From Exobacillus caeni (GTDB lineage Bacteria > Bacillota > Bacilli > Bacillales > Guptibacillaceae), in assembly GCF_005747095.1 (NCBI RefSeq), contig NZ_SWLG01000009.1:1-64000 (forward strand): a DNA stretch of 64,000 nt, in the 5' to 3' direction. The position numbers were made by a program, and so were the translations under genes. The notes beneath the pieces were generated by a model. The model did no database searches. It was not told where the DNA came from and saw nothing but the letters and a program-made list of their open reading frames with translations. This document shows positions 1 through 7,965 of this stretch, piece after piece (position 1 is the first letter of the stretch; each line of letters opens with the position of its first letter).

Positions 1-92
1 TGGGGAACTAACGAAAAGAAAGCCGGATGCGGGAAAGCCGCACGTCCGGTTTGATGAGGGGTCCGAGGGCGAAAGCCCTCGTCCTACTCTAC
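1..92 (+). mobile_element. 3' end of a group II intron (domains V and VI), cut by window start
   Basis: Positions 20-53 fold as the short catalytic domain V hairpin of group II introns: an AGC triad at 21-23, a strong stem and a GAAA-like loop region. A domain VI-like hairpin (GAGGGC-GAAA-GCCCTC) follows at about 65-80, and the sequence then runs to CTACTCTAC near 92, which fits the AY-type 3' end of these introns. The reverse transcriptase/maturase gene would lie upstream, outside the window. The bacterial class C type is an inference. The exact 3' splice position is uncertain by a few bases. Confidence 0.82.
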
Positions 93-171
93 TTGATGAA
101 TAATACGGACATAGAGTTCAAATAATGAAAAAGATCATGTGATTCGAAAGCTTCATAAGGAGGCCGCAGCA

Positions 172-1380
172 ATGGATTTAATTTCGGGTAAGTTTTATTG
201 GCCCACGACGTTTCAAGATGCTCCAACATACCCGGTGTTAGAAGAGGATATCGATTGTGATGTTCTGATTATTGGCGGCGGAAGTTCTGGTGCCCAATGC
301 GCATACTATTTAAGTGAAACCGATCTGGATATCGTAGTGGTTGATAAAAGAAGAATTGGAGCGGGAAGTACCAGTGCCAACACTGCACTTATGCAGTATT
401 CCGGCGAGAAAATGTTCTATGAGCTTGTTAATGCTTTTGGTGAGGAAATAACGGCCAGGCATTATAAATTATGCAAAGAAGCGATGAAAGAGATCGAGAA
501 GCTTTCCGGCAAGATAGATATTGAATTTAAACTAAGAGACACACTCTATTATGCAAGCTATGAAGAAGATGTAAAAAAGCTTGAGAAGGATTACAGTTAT
601 TTAAAAAAGTACGGCTTTGAGCTTGATTGGCTGAATCAAGAACAGATTGGATCCATTTATCCCTTTGAAAAGCGTGCTGCAATTTATTCATATAACGACG
701 GGGAGTTTAACCCCTATAAGTTGACTTTCGGATTACTGGAAGAAGCGAAGAAGAATGGTGTACGGGTCTTTGAGCATACAGAAATTAATGGTAAAAAGCT
801 GGAAAGCGACAATGCAACCTTTTATACAAAAGGGAACCATGCTATCAAAGCCCGCCAAGTGATAGTAGCATGCGGATACGAAACATTAGAATTTAAACTT
901 GAAAAAAATGCGTTGTATACGAGTTCATATAACGTAGTTACAAAGCCAGTAAAAGACTTTAACGGTTGGCATAACCGAACACTGATCTGGGAAACGGCTC
1001 GCCCGTATGTATACATGCGGACAACTGCTGATGATCGAATAATCATCGGAGGACTTGATGATAATACAACCTACCCCGAAGATAGGGACTCTAAAATATT
1101 GAATAAAAAGGATAAACTGATAGAAGAATTCAATGAACTGTTCCCTGATATACAGGTTGAACCTGACTTTTATTTAGCTGGTTTCTACGGCTCGACGCAT
1201 GATGGTCTGCCTATTATAGGGATATATGATGTATTCCCAAATTGCTATTTCCTCTATGCATATGGAGACAACGGTACGGTATACAGCCAGATGCTTTCTA
1301 AAATACTCAGGGATGTAGTTGCAAAAGGATCAAACCCTGATCTGGAAATCTATCTTCAAAACCGTCCGCTTGTTAAATAA
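172..1380 (+). CDS. FAD-dependent oxidoreductase, DAO (glycine/D-amino-acid oxidase) family
   Basis: About 402 residues. The N-terminus carries an FAD-binding Rossmann motif (DVLIIGGGSSGAQCAYYL) followed by an acidic strand end (VVVDK) and a GAGST segment. The C-terminus has a typical DAO-family GLPIIG...YAYGDNG segment that closes the FAD site. The family oxidises amines or amino acids, passing electrons to FAD; the substrate cannot be told from sequence. I chose the ATG at 172 because an AAGGAGG site lies 8-9 bases upstream; an in-frame ATG at 139 lacks such a site. The gene stands alone, just downstream of the group II intron end, and is followed by a convergent gene. Confidence 0.85.
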   Translation: MDLISGKFYWPTTFQDAPTYPVLEEDIDCDVLIIGGGSSGAQCAYYLSETDLDIVVVDKRRIGAGSTSANTALMQYSGEKMFYELVNAFGEEITARHYKLCKEAMKEIEKLSGKIDIEFKLRDTLYYASYEEDVKKLEKDYSYLKKYGFELDWLNQEQIGSIYPFEKRAAIYSYNDGEFNPYKLTFGLLEEAKKNGVRVFEHTEINGKKLESDNATFYTKGNHAIKARQVIVACGYETLEFKLEKNALYTSSYNVVTKPVKDFNGWHNRTLIWETARPYVYMRTTADDRIIIGGLDDNTTYPEDRDSKILNKKDKLIEEFNELFPDIQVEPDFYLAGFYGSTHDGLPIIGIYDVFPNCYFLYAYGDNGTVYSQMLSKILRDVVAKGSNPDLEIYLQNRPLVK

Positions 1381-1403
1381 TAAAGGAGAGAAATGATCTC
1401 TCC

Positions 1404-2657
1404 TTAAATTTGTTTAAGCGGGTTCAACGCATTTGTCTGGTCATGGTAAATGAAAGCATCATAGCGGCTCGCCATCACAGAAGGAACATAATTCCCATAC
1501 CGTTCATAGTCAGGGTTATACACAACCCCTATTGCCCGATGTCCGACGGTTTCCTTATATGAAGTGCTATTTTGGCCTAACAGCAGCATTTTATCTTCTT
1601 CTCCGGCCAGGTGCATAAGGTCTTCCCAGCTGCCGCTCATCGCTGGAGGAACCATCATTTTCTCCATTGGAGCTCCCCATTCGGACCCTGCGATCACAGT
1701 TCCGCGATGAGTCCCAAAACCGATCGCAAAGACATTTTCCTGCCCTTCATTTTCGCGGATAAGCTGGCCGACATTGACCATTCCTTCTTCTTTCATGTCC
1801 GTAGCCCTCGCATCACCGATATGGGTATTATGTTCCCAAACGATAGCTTTTGCGTCTTTTCCGTGAAAGTCCATCAGCCTGTTGAGCGCTTCAACCATGT
1901 GCATATCACGGATATTCCAGGAATCCGGACCGCCTTGAACCATAGACCGGTAATACTCTTCGCCGTTTTTGGCTACAAGTGCATTGATTTCAAGGTTAAG
2001 CGATGATTCTTCATCGTGTTTATACTGGCTTTTATGATTCTGAATTTCCATCAGTAATGCAATTACTTCGTCCACGCAATCCTCGGATAAAAACGAAGCT
2101 GATACGCCATAGTCCTGCTCAGTTCGCTCATATGGCTGGAAGCAGGAAAAAGCCCTTTTTGCAATCTTTACATCCTCAGAGCCTATCTTTTCTAAGTAGT
2201 TTATAATCTCTTCCATGCTTTCGTACAAACTGTAAATATCGATACCGTAAAAACCTATCTTTTTGTCCTGCTTGGAGTTGCTGTTAAAGTCCTTTAGCCA
2301 TTCGACAAGTTCTTCGATCTCTACGTTAGCCCACATCCAGGTTGGCCATCTTCTAAAGTCTTTCATTGCGTCATCTACACTTGTTGATGCACCCTCATAA
2401 GATTTGATATAGCGGTTGAGTTCGTAACAGGAGGGCCAGTCCCCTTCTACTCCAACAAAGTTAAACCCTTTATCTTTCACAAGGCGTTTTGTTAGTTCGG
2501 CACGTGTTTTGTAAAATTCCGAAGTACCATGGGAAGCCTCGCCAAGAAGGACGTATTTTGCATCACCAATTTCATTTATTAAGTAATCAAGGTCATCATA
2601 GTTAGTCAAACGGACAGCATCTTGTTTAATTTGTTCCACCATTTTCTTATTGTCCAA
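1404..2657 (-). CDS. erythromycin esterase-like family protein
   Basis: 417 residues. It contains the family signature GEASHGTSEFY near residue 40 and WEHNTHIGD in the C-terminal half; these hold the Glu and His residues used by EreA/EreB-type enzymes to open macrolide lactones. Most chromosomal members of this family in bacilli have no proven macrolide activity, so resistance is only a possibility. The start is a TTG with a GAGGGATC site about 7 bases upstream; an internal ATG five codons later is an alternative. It converges on the FAD oxidoreductase gene with 23 bases between them. Confidence 0.85.
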   Translation of the reverse strand: MDNKKMVEQIKQDAVRLTNYDDLDYLINEIGDAKYVLLGEASHGTSEFYKTRAELTKRLVKDKGFNFVGVEGDWPSCYELNRYIKSYEGASTSVDDAMKDFRRWPTWMWANVEIEELVEWLKDFNSNSKQDKKIGFYGIDIYSLYESMEEIINYLEKIGSEDVKIAKRAFSCFQPYERTEQDYGVSASFLSEDCVDEVIALLMEIQNHKSQYKHDEESSLNLEINALVAKNGEEYYRSMVQGGPDSWNIRDMHMVEALNRLMDFHGKDAKAIVWEHNTHIGDARATDMKEEGMVNVGQLIRENEGQENVFAIGFGTHRGTVIAGSEWGAPMEKMMVPPAMSGSWEDLMHLAGEEDKMLLLGQNSTSYKETVGHRAIGVVYNPDYERYGNYVPSVMASRYDAFIYHDQTNALNPLKQI

Positions 2658-2751
2658 ACAAGATCCCTCGCTTTCATAAATTTCTTATAGTATCTTTAAC
2701 CTTAAGAATAGCTTTTAAACGATGAAAATAAGCTGAGGTGGCGTTTTTTAT

Positions 2752-3129
2752 ATGAAAGAAAATGTACGTTTCATTCAAGCCTTTGTCGGCGGGTTCATGG
2801 GTCCTTCTTATGAAGTTTCAATTGATTTAAAGGATAAGACAGTAACATACAAATCTTTTGAGAACGGCTATGAAGAAAAGGGTAAAATGGTAAAACACCT
2901 GGAAAAAGCGGAAGAGGATTTTTTATTGAACAAATTATCTTCTTGCAACATATTAGAATGGAAAAAGAGATATGAGCCTGACTACCCTGTGATGGATGGA
3001 ACTAACTGGAGTGTGAAAGTGGAAACGGAGAAGGATAGTTTAGAAAAATCAGGTTCGAATGCCTATCCAGAAGAGTGGTGCTTGTTTTGTAGAACAATGG
3101 AGGAGATAACAGGAAAAGAATTTCGATAA
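2752..3129 (+). CDS. hypothetical protein, 125 aa
   Basis: I do not recognise this protein. It is soluble in appearance, rich in Lys and Glu, with no signal peptide or membrane segment. The middle alternates charged and aromatic residues, and two Cys lie near the C-terminus (CLFC). The ATG is preceded by GAGGTGG at a suitable distance. It lies divergent from the esterase-like gene, with the promoter region between them, and 9 bases upstream of the mhqR promoter. No function is proposed. Confidence 0.7.
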   Translation: MKENVRFIQAFVGGFMGPSYEVSIDLKDKTVTYKSFENGYEEKGKMVKHLEKAEEDFLLNKLSSCNILEWKKRYEPDYPVMDGTNWSVKVETEKDSLEKSGSNAYPEEWCLFCRTMEEITGKEFR

Positions 3130-3138
3130 TCTAAGGGC

Positions 3139-3186
3139 TTGACATACTACCTGAGGATTTTATATAATTATCTCGAATTCAAGATA
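3139..3186 (+). promoter_or_regulatory. sigma-A promoter with MhqR-type operator in front of mhqR
   Basis: TTGACA at 3139-3144 and TATAAT at 3163-3168 are separated by 18 bases, a strong sigma-A promoter. Directly after the -10 box lies TATCTCGAATTCAAGATA (3169-3186), a near-perfect inverted repeat that matches the operator known for Bacillus subtilis MhqR. Binding here would block transcription of the regulator's own gene. Confidence 0.85.
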
Positions 3187-3211
3187 TTTATTTTCGAAAG
3201 GTTATGATTGA

Positions 3212-3655
3212 ATGGACCATTTAACAGAGAAAGATCTATCGTTAAAATTGTTTATCGTTCTTGCCAGGGCAAGCCGGACGATTACCGATCATGCGAAAAA
3301 AGATATCCAGAAGCACGGGCTCAATCATACTGAATTTGCTGTTCTTGAGCTTCTTTACCATAAGGGGGACCAGCCGCTGCAACAGATCGGCGAAAAAATC
3401 CTGCTGGCAAGTGGAAGTATTACGTATGTCGTTGATAAGCTCGAACAAAAAGGGTACTTGCAAAGAAAGCCATGTCCGAATGATCGCCGCATCACGTATG
3501 CCGTGATTAGTGAAAAGGGCAGAGGGCTAATGGATGAGATTTTTCCAAAACATGAAGAGTGGATACACAGCCTTCTTTCCGGACTTTCGAATGAAGAAAA
3601 ACAAACAGCAATTAAGTTGTTGAAAAAGCTGGGGCTACATGCAGAAAAGCTGTAA
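3212..3655 (+). CDS. mhqR: MarR-family repressor, MhqR type
   Basis: 147 residues with the winged-helix fold of MarR regulators: HTEFAVLELLYHKGDQPLQQIGEKIL forms the first recognition region in the middle, and the wing follows at KGYLQRKPCPNDRRITYAVIS. In B. subtilis MhqR represses dioxygenase and reductase genes and is inactivated by methylhydroquinone, quinones and catechols. The assignment rests on the combination of fold, an MhqR-like operator in its own promoter, two more operator-like sites downstream, and the adjacent DoxX gene corresponding to mhqP. Start ATG has AAAGG upstream. Other MarR types remain possible. Confidence 0.8.
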   Translation: MDHLTEKDLSLKLFIVLARASRTITDHAKKDIQKHGLNHTEFAVLELLYHKGDQPLQQIGEKILLASGSITYVVDKLEQKGYLQRKPCPNDRRITYAVISEKGRGLMDEIFPKHEEWIHSLLSGLSNEEKQTAIKLLKKLGLHAEKL

Positions 3656-3676
3656 GAGGCGGCTTTTCTTGCCTAA

Positions 3677-3694
3677 TATCTTGAATTCAAACTA
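3677..3694. promoter_or_regulatory. second MhqR-like operator (degenerate)
   Basis: TATCTTGAATTCAAACTA closely resembles the mhqR operator 500 bases upstream; the core TTGAATTCAA is a perfect palindrome. It lies in the mhqR-DoxX gap and may contribute to control of the downstream gene. Confidence 0.5.
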
Positions 3695-3761
3695 TTTTGC
3701 TTCAACGTATTATTGCTTCAAAAGGCATAACTAGGAGAAAAGCTTTTATTTTTTAAAAATA

Positions 3762-3794
3762 TATCTCGAAATAGAGATAATTGGTTTCGAGATA
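3762..3794. promoter_or_regulatory. MhqR-like operator upstream of the DoxX gene
   Basis: TATCTCGAAATAGAGATA at 3762-3779 is an inverted repeat of the MhqR type, followed at 3785-3794 by another half site (TTTCGAGATA). The site ends 27 bases before the DoxX start codon, so it likely overlaps the transcription start region or leader. Confidence 0.75.
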
Positions 3795-3820
3795 AAATCA
3801 CAGAAAGGGATGAAAGAAAA

Positions 3821-4219
3821 ATGATGAGTATTGGTTTGTTGTTGATTCGAGTAGTAATTGGTCTAACGTTTGCAGCCCATGGCACGCAAAAGCTTTTTGG
3901 CTGGTTTGGCGGACACGGAATTAAAGGGACAGGTGGATTCTTTGAATCGATTGGTTTGAAGCCCGGGGTTACGCTGGCAGTTATGGCCGGTATTGGAGAG
4001 GTTGCCGGTGGCGTATTATTTGCACTTGGCTTCCTTACGCCACTAGCAGCATTGCTGATCATTGTTCCTATGCTTGTTGCTATTTTAAAAGTACACGGTC
4101 CCAACGGTTACTGGATAACACAGAATGGCTATGAGTATAATTTGATGCTGATCGTTATCGCACTGGGTATAGCACTCATTGGTCCTGGAAGTTACGCTGT
4201 TGATGCTTTACTTTTCTAA
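3821..4219 (+). CDS. mhqP: DoxX-family membrane protein, MhqP-like
   Basis: 132 residues with four hydrophobic segments (about 7-27, 45-68, 72-90 and 105-125), the DoxX layout. The FAAHGTQKLFGWFGG motif after helix 1 is characteristic of the family. In B. subtilis the DoxX protein MhqP belongs to the MhqR regulon and helps in quinone or thiol-stress resistance; the biochemical role is unsettled. The operator immediately upstream and the neighbouring mhqR support this identity. Start ATG (or the next ATG) follows GAAAGGGATG. A terminator follows at 4235. Confidence 0.8.
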   Translation: MMSIGLLLIRVVIGLTFAAHGTQKLFGWFGGHGIKGTGGFFESIGLKPGVTLAVMAGIGEVAGGVLFALGFLTPLAALLIIVPMLVAILKVHGPNGYWITQNGYEYNLMLIVIALGIALIGPGSYAVDALLF

Positions 4220-4234
4220 CATAAAGATTGTCTT

Positions 4235-4264
4235 AAGAACCTTCTTGATAGGGAGGTTCTTTTT
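4235..4264 (+). terminator. Rho-independent terminator after mhqP
   Basis: AAGAACC and GGTTCTT form a stem around a 13-base loop, followed by a short T run. Confidence 0.75.
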
Positions 4265-4377
4265 GTTCGCTCAATTGTTATATAACAATAGATAGTTTTT
4301 ATAGTACAGAGAAAAAGCTTGTGATATAATGACGTTAGAATTTTCAGAATAAATAAATGAAGGAGCGGGTTGAAATT

Positions 4378-5964
4378 ATGAATGTCCCTTTATTGTTAAC
4401 CGAATTTCTAGATCGGGCAGTTCGTTTATACGGAGATAAACCAGCCATTATCAATGAGGACGACACGTATACTTACAAGGAATTGAATAAGAGGGTCAAT
4501 CGGCTATCACACGGCTTGCGGGCCCTTGGCATCCAGAAAGGTGACAGGGTTGCTTATCTTGCTCCAAATACATTGGAGATGCTGGAAGGTTTCTATGGGA
4601 TTTATCAGCTAGGGGCGGTGATGGTTCCTTTAAACATTCGGCTAACACCAGAAGATTATTTGTATATTTTAAACCACAGTGAGAGCAAGGCTTTGTTTGT
4701 CGATACAGAGCTTTTTCATTTGATCGAACCGATTAAAGAAAAGCTGACAACCGTTACTGACATCATCGTCCACTATGCTGAAGAATCTACTGATCAATAC
4801 CGTTCCTATGACAACTGGTCAGGTTCTTTTCCTGAAGACGCTTTTGACAGAGAAGAGCTTTCTGAAGACGATGTATGCAGCCTTTTATATACTAGTGGGA
4901 CGACAGGAAAGCCGAAGGGCGTTATGCTTACCCATCGGAATAACTATTTGCACGCCTTAAGCACGATGCATCATCTTCGTGTGTCCGATCGTGATACATT
5001 GCTCCATGTTTTGCCGATGTTCCATGTGAATGGTTGGGGCTCTCCGTTTTATTATACTGCTAACGGTGCCACACAAGTGATGCTTAGAAAGGCAGACCCG
5101 GCCATTATACTGGATAAAGTAGAAAAGCATCGGGTTTCCATTATGCACATGGCACCGACTGTTTTAAACGCCGTTCTAGATAAGTATAATTCGAAAAAGC
5201 CAGAAATCGAACAGGATGTAAGGGTAGTGATAGCCGGATCTGCTCCACCGCTAGCTTTCGTTTCAAGGGTAGAAGAAGACCTTGGCTGGGAATTTATCCA
5301 GGTATATGGAATGACAGAATCATCGCCTTTATCACTTGCTTCCTATATTCGATCCCATCACCTCGATGAGCCAAAGGAAGAACACTATCGAACTAAAGCT
5401 AAAGCCGGGGTCGAGATGATCGGAAATGAAGTGAGAGTCGTGAACGATGAAGGAGAAGAGGTAGCCTGGGATGGGACGGAAATAGGCGAGGTTGTTACAA
5501 GAAGCAACGGAGTGATGAAAGGCTACTGGAAAAATGAAGAGGCAACACAGGCTGCAATACGCAATGGCTGGCTTCATACCGGAGACATGGGAGTTGTCGA
5601 CCATAAAGGGAATATAGAAATTGTTGACCGGAAAAAGGACATCATTATAAGCGGCGGAGAAAACATTTCTTCAATAGAAGTTGAGGGGATATTTTATGAA
5701 CATCCGGAGGTTATAGAAGCCGCAGTTGTGGCGATTCCTCACGAAAAGTGGGGAGAAACGCCGCATGCGATTATTGTACCGCGCAACGGAGCAGAACTAA
5801 CGGAAACGGAAATGATTCAGTTTGCCAGAGAACGGCTGGCACACTATAAATGTCCGACATCGGTTTCCTTTCTGGAGGAGCTGCCGAAAACAGCGTCAGG
5901 AAAGATTCAAAAAGTCCATTTGCGTAATCAGTTCTGGGAAAACAGAGAGAAAAAAGTTAATTAA
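4378..5964 (+). CDS. long-chain acyl-CoA ligase (AMP-forming)
   Basis: About 528 residues, full length for the adenylate-forming family. The P-loop-like motif LLYTSGTTGKPKGVMLTH lies near residue 172, the YGMTE motif near 318, and the hinge and GWLHTGDMG motif near 400. The C-terminal domain holds the catalytic Lys in PKTASGKIQK. The enzyme activates a fatty or other carboxylic acid with ATP and couples it to CoA in the cytosol. The ATG at 4378 has AAGGAG upstream at a good distance; an earlier in-frame ATG at 4357 overlaps that site and is less likely. A TATAAT at 4324 could be the -10 box. Exact chain-length preference cannot be read. Confidence 0.9.
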   Translation: MNVPLLLTEFLDRAVRLYGDKPAIINEDDTYTYKELNKRVNRLSHGLRALGIQKGDRVAYLAPNTLEMLEGFYGIYQLGAVMVPLNIRLTPEDYLYILNHSESKALFVDTELFHLIEPIKEKLTTVTDIIVHYAEESTDQYRSYDNWSGSFPEDAFDREELSEDDVCSLLYTSGTTGKPKGVMLTHRNNYLHALSTMHHLRVSDRDTLLHVLPMFHVNGWGSPFYYTANGATQVMLRKADPAIILDKVEKHRVSIMHMAPTVLNAVLDKYNSKKPEIEQDVRVVIAGSAPPLAFVSRVEEDLGWEFIQVYGMTESSPLSLASYIRSHHLDEPKEEHYRTKAKAGVEMIGNEVRVVNDEGEEVAWDGTEIGEVVTRSNGVMKGYWKNEEATQAAIRNGWLHTGDMGVVDHKGNIEIVDRKKDIIISGGENISSIEVEGIFYEHPEVIEAAVVAIPHEKWGETPHAIIVPRNGAELTETEMIQFARERLAHYKCPTSVSFLEELPKTASGKIQKVHLRNQFWENREKKVN

Positions 5965-5972
5965 AAGCTATA

Positions 5973-6003
5973 AACCTGTCATAATTAAAATGGCAGGTTT
6001 TTT
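5973..6003 (+). terminator. terminator after the acyl-CoA ligase gene
   Basis: AACCTGTCAT pairs with ATGGCAGGTT around a short A-rich loop, followed by a T run. Confidence 0.8.
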
Positions 6004-6060
6004 CATGGACAGTGACAGGAATAGAAAAAGAAACGTCGAAACGAATCTTAAACAGAAAGG

Positions 6061-6951
6061 ATGATGAACGTGACGGTGACGAAGGAAAATACGACAATCG
6101 GCTTCATTGGGACAGGAGTAATGGGCAAGAGTATGGCGAAAAACCTTTTAAAGGAAGGGTATTCGTTAAACATTTATACGAGGACAAAAGCGAAGGCTGT
6201 AGAGTTGATAGAACTTGGTGCCGAGTGGAAGGACAGCGTCGCAGAGCTAGCTGCAGAATCGAACGTGATCATTACAATCGTCGGCTATCCAAAAGATGTA
6301 GAAGAAGTTTATTTTGGAAACACTGGCATTCTGGAAAATGCAAAACCTGATACATATGTCATCGACATGACTACGTCCAGGCCAGCTTTAGCTGAGGAAA
6401 TCTATAGCTATGCATTATCGAAAAAGATCTATGCCCTTGATGCACCGGTTTCTGGAGGAGATATAGGAGCACGGGACGGAAAGTTAGCGATCATGGTAGG
6501 CGGGGAACAGGAAGCTTATGATGTCGTTTTCCCGATCTTAGATGTGATGGGCGGAAACATTGTCTTGCAGGGGCAGGCAGGCGCCGGGCAGCATACAAAA
6601 ATGTGCAACCAGATTACGATCGCATCCAATATGATCGGTGTTTGTGAAGCAATCGCCTATGCCCAAAAAGCGGGCCTTGAACCAGAAAGAGTATTACAAA
6701 GCATCACGACAGGTGCAGCTGGAAGCTGGTCCCTCAGCAATCTTGCGCCACGGATGATTTCTGGAAACTACGAACCTGGCTTTTACGTGAAGCACTTTAT
6801 AAAAGATATGAAGATTGCCCTTGAATCAGCAAAAGAAATGGGTGTCATGACCCCGGGGTTAGAGTTGTCATTATCACTGTATAATGAACTCTCGGAAAAA
6901 GGAGAAGAAAACAGCGGAACACAGGCGTTAATTAAATTGTTTGAAGATTAA
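6061..6951 (+). CDS. ykwC: NAD(P)-dependent beta-hydroxyacid dehydrogenase (YkwC-like)
   Basis: 296 residues of the 3-hydroxyisobutyrate dehydrogenase family. An N-terminal Rossmann motif GFIGTGVMGKSMAKNL binds the cofactor. The substrate-binding signature DAPVSGGDIGAR lies near residue 125, and the catalytic Lys region GAGQHTKMCNQI lies near residue 175. The protein probably oxidises a small beta-hydroxyacid; B. subtilis YkwC is the nearest relative I recognise, and its substrate is not established. Two ATG codons in tandem (6061, 6064) follow AGAAAGG. The gene is single and closed by its own terminator. Confidence 0.85.
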   Translation: MMNVTVTKENTTIGFIGTGVMGKSMAKNLLKEGYSLNIYTRTKAKAVELIELGAEWKDSVAELAAESNVIITIVGYPKDVEEVYFGNTGILENAKPDTYVIDMTTSRPALAEEIYSYALSKKIYALDAPVSGGDIGARDGKLAIMVGGEQEAYDVVFPILDVMGGNIVLQGQAGAGQHTKMCNQITIASNMIGVCEAIAYAQKAGLEPERVLQSITTGAAGSWSLSNLAPRMISGNYEPGFYVKHFIKDMKIALESAKEMGVMTPGLELSLSLYNELSEKGEENSGTQALIKLFED

Positions 6952-6956
6952 TAATG

Positions 6957-6987
6957 GAGAAGGGCTCGTTGCCCTTCTCTTATTTTA
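6957..6987 (+). terminator. terminator after the hydroxyacid dehydrogenase gene
   Basis: GAGAAGGG pairs with CCCTTCTC across a short loop, followed by TTATTTT. Confidence 0.8.
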
Positions 6988-7062
6988 AACATTCTTTTTC
7001 TGTAACCGTGTCTTTTTAAAGGGTAAAACAATATAAACCACGAATATAGTAAGTATTGAAGC

Positions 7063-7365
7063 TTACTTTCGATTTCGTTTTTCCATTTCTTCTGAAACAA
7101 CAAAAGCAAGGTCATCGTTGCCAAACATCTGCAGTACGCCAAGTACGGTTTGAGCCGGGATCTCTTCCGATTCTTCCTTTGGAACCGTCAGCTCGAGGAC
7201 TTTTTCAAGAGAGAGGTTCTTTCCCTGATTCGGATACGCACGCTCATACAGTTCCTTTGGATTCAGACCATTGTTCACACACCACTGGGCAAAAACAAGA
7301 ATCATCATATTTTCATCCTGCTGATAGTTTTCGATAACTTGCTTCTCTATATCTTTTCGATCCAT
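7063..7365 (-). CDS. hypothetical protein, about 100 aa
   Basis: A small acidic soluble protein beginning MDRKDIEKQVIENYQQDE and ending with basic residues. I recognise no domain. The start at 7365 is chosen because AAAAGGAGCG lies just upstream on the minus strand; the frame is open for eight further codons. The last part (LGVLQMFGNDDLAFVVSEEM) is likely helical. It is transcribed away from the repeat-rich gap that follows at 7390-7965. Confidence 0.65.
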   Translation of the reverse strand: MDRKDIEKQVIENYQQDENMMILVFAQWCVNNGLNPKELYERAYPNQGKNLSLEKVLELTVPKEESEEIPAQTVLGVLQMFGNDDLAFVVSEEMEKRNRK

Positions 7366-7509
7366 AACGAACGCTCCTTTTAATGCCATAATCTAAAAGC
7401 TATAAGTCTCTTTATTTTAAAGGAACAAGACCCTTAATGGCTAGTACTGTTAATCTATTGTAAAAAAACAATAAAAAAATGCCTTTGGGTTCATCACCAA
7501 ATAAATGGT

Positions 7510-7915
7510 TTAAATCTTAGGCTGCTTTCAAAAACTATGTTGCTCTTTCGAAGAAGAGTGGCTGATTTACGCTTCAGGATACTCGCTTTCAGCGGAGCGG
7601 GCGGTGAACCACCTCGGTGCAAAACATCAGAGGGTTGATCATTATTAGAGGACACCAGTTCCGTTATTTGTGACAAAAGGGTTATTTTTTGAAATTATAG
7701 GACACTGGTTCCGTTATTTACTGGGAAAACGCCTATTCTGTTCCGATTTTAAGCAAATAGCGGAATGTATGTCCTCATTTATTTTTAAAGTTGTGTTTTT
7801 ATACAAATAGAGGACTCAATGTCCTATAAATCCAATCCAACTTTAAGCTGCCTACTGATGCCTTCGGTCGAGGTCTCGCACCTTCCGTTTCCATCAGTGT
7901 GAAGAGTGGCCTTTT
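7510..7915 (-). repeat. GC-rich intergenic repeat (family G), reverse orientation, split by another repeat
   Basis: On the minus strand, 7845-7915 resembles the first part of the GC-rich repeat seen complete at 14120-14280 (GGAAGGTGCGAGAC core), and 7510-7625 resembles its last part (CACCGCCCG, GAAAGCGAG, CCTGAAGCG). The middle is replaced by the four-module repeat at 7640-7830. The 575-base gap between the flanking genes is therefore mostly repeat DNA. Confidence 0.65.
7640..7830 (-). repeat. four-module intergenic repeat, copy 1 (reverse orientation)
   Basis: Four related about 23-base modules. Read on the minus strand they run A (TATAGGACA...CTATTTG), B (GAGGACAT...GCTATTTG), B' (TAAATAACGG...TGTCCTATA) and C (CAAATAACGG...GTGTCCTC). 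A pairs with B', and B pairs with C. The same modules in the same order recur at 23229-23420 and 34496-34690. No gene is apparent inside. Confidence 0.8.
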
Positions 7916-7965
7916 TATCTGTAAAGGCTAGTATTCTAAAATAAAGTGTTTCTAGGGGGAACGCT

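Noticed and set aside
1404-2657. Claim of macrolide resistance from the erythromycin-esterase-like gene
   Set aside because: Family membership alone does not show activity on macrolides; chromosomal homologues are common in bacilli.
7390-7965. CRISPR array in the repeat-rich gap
   Set aside because: The modules are few, imperfect, in inverted pairs, and separated by unequal conserved sequence; there are no spacers or cas genes.
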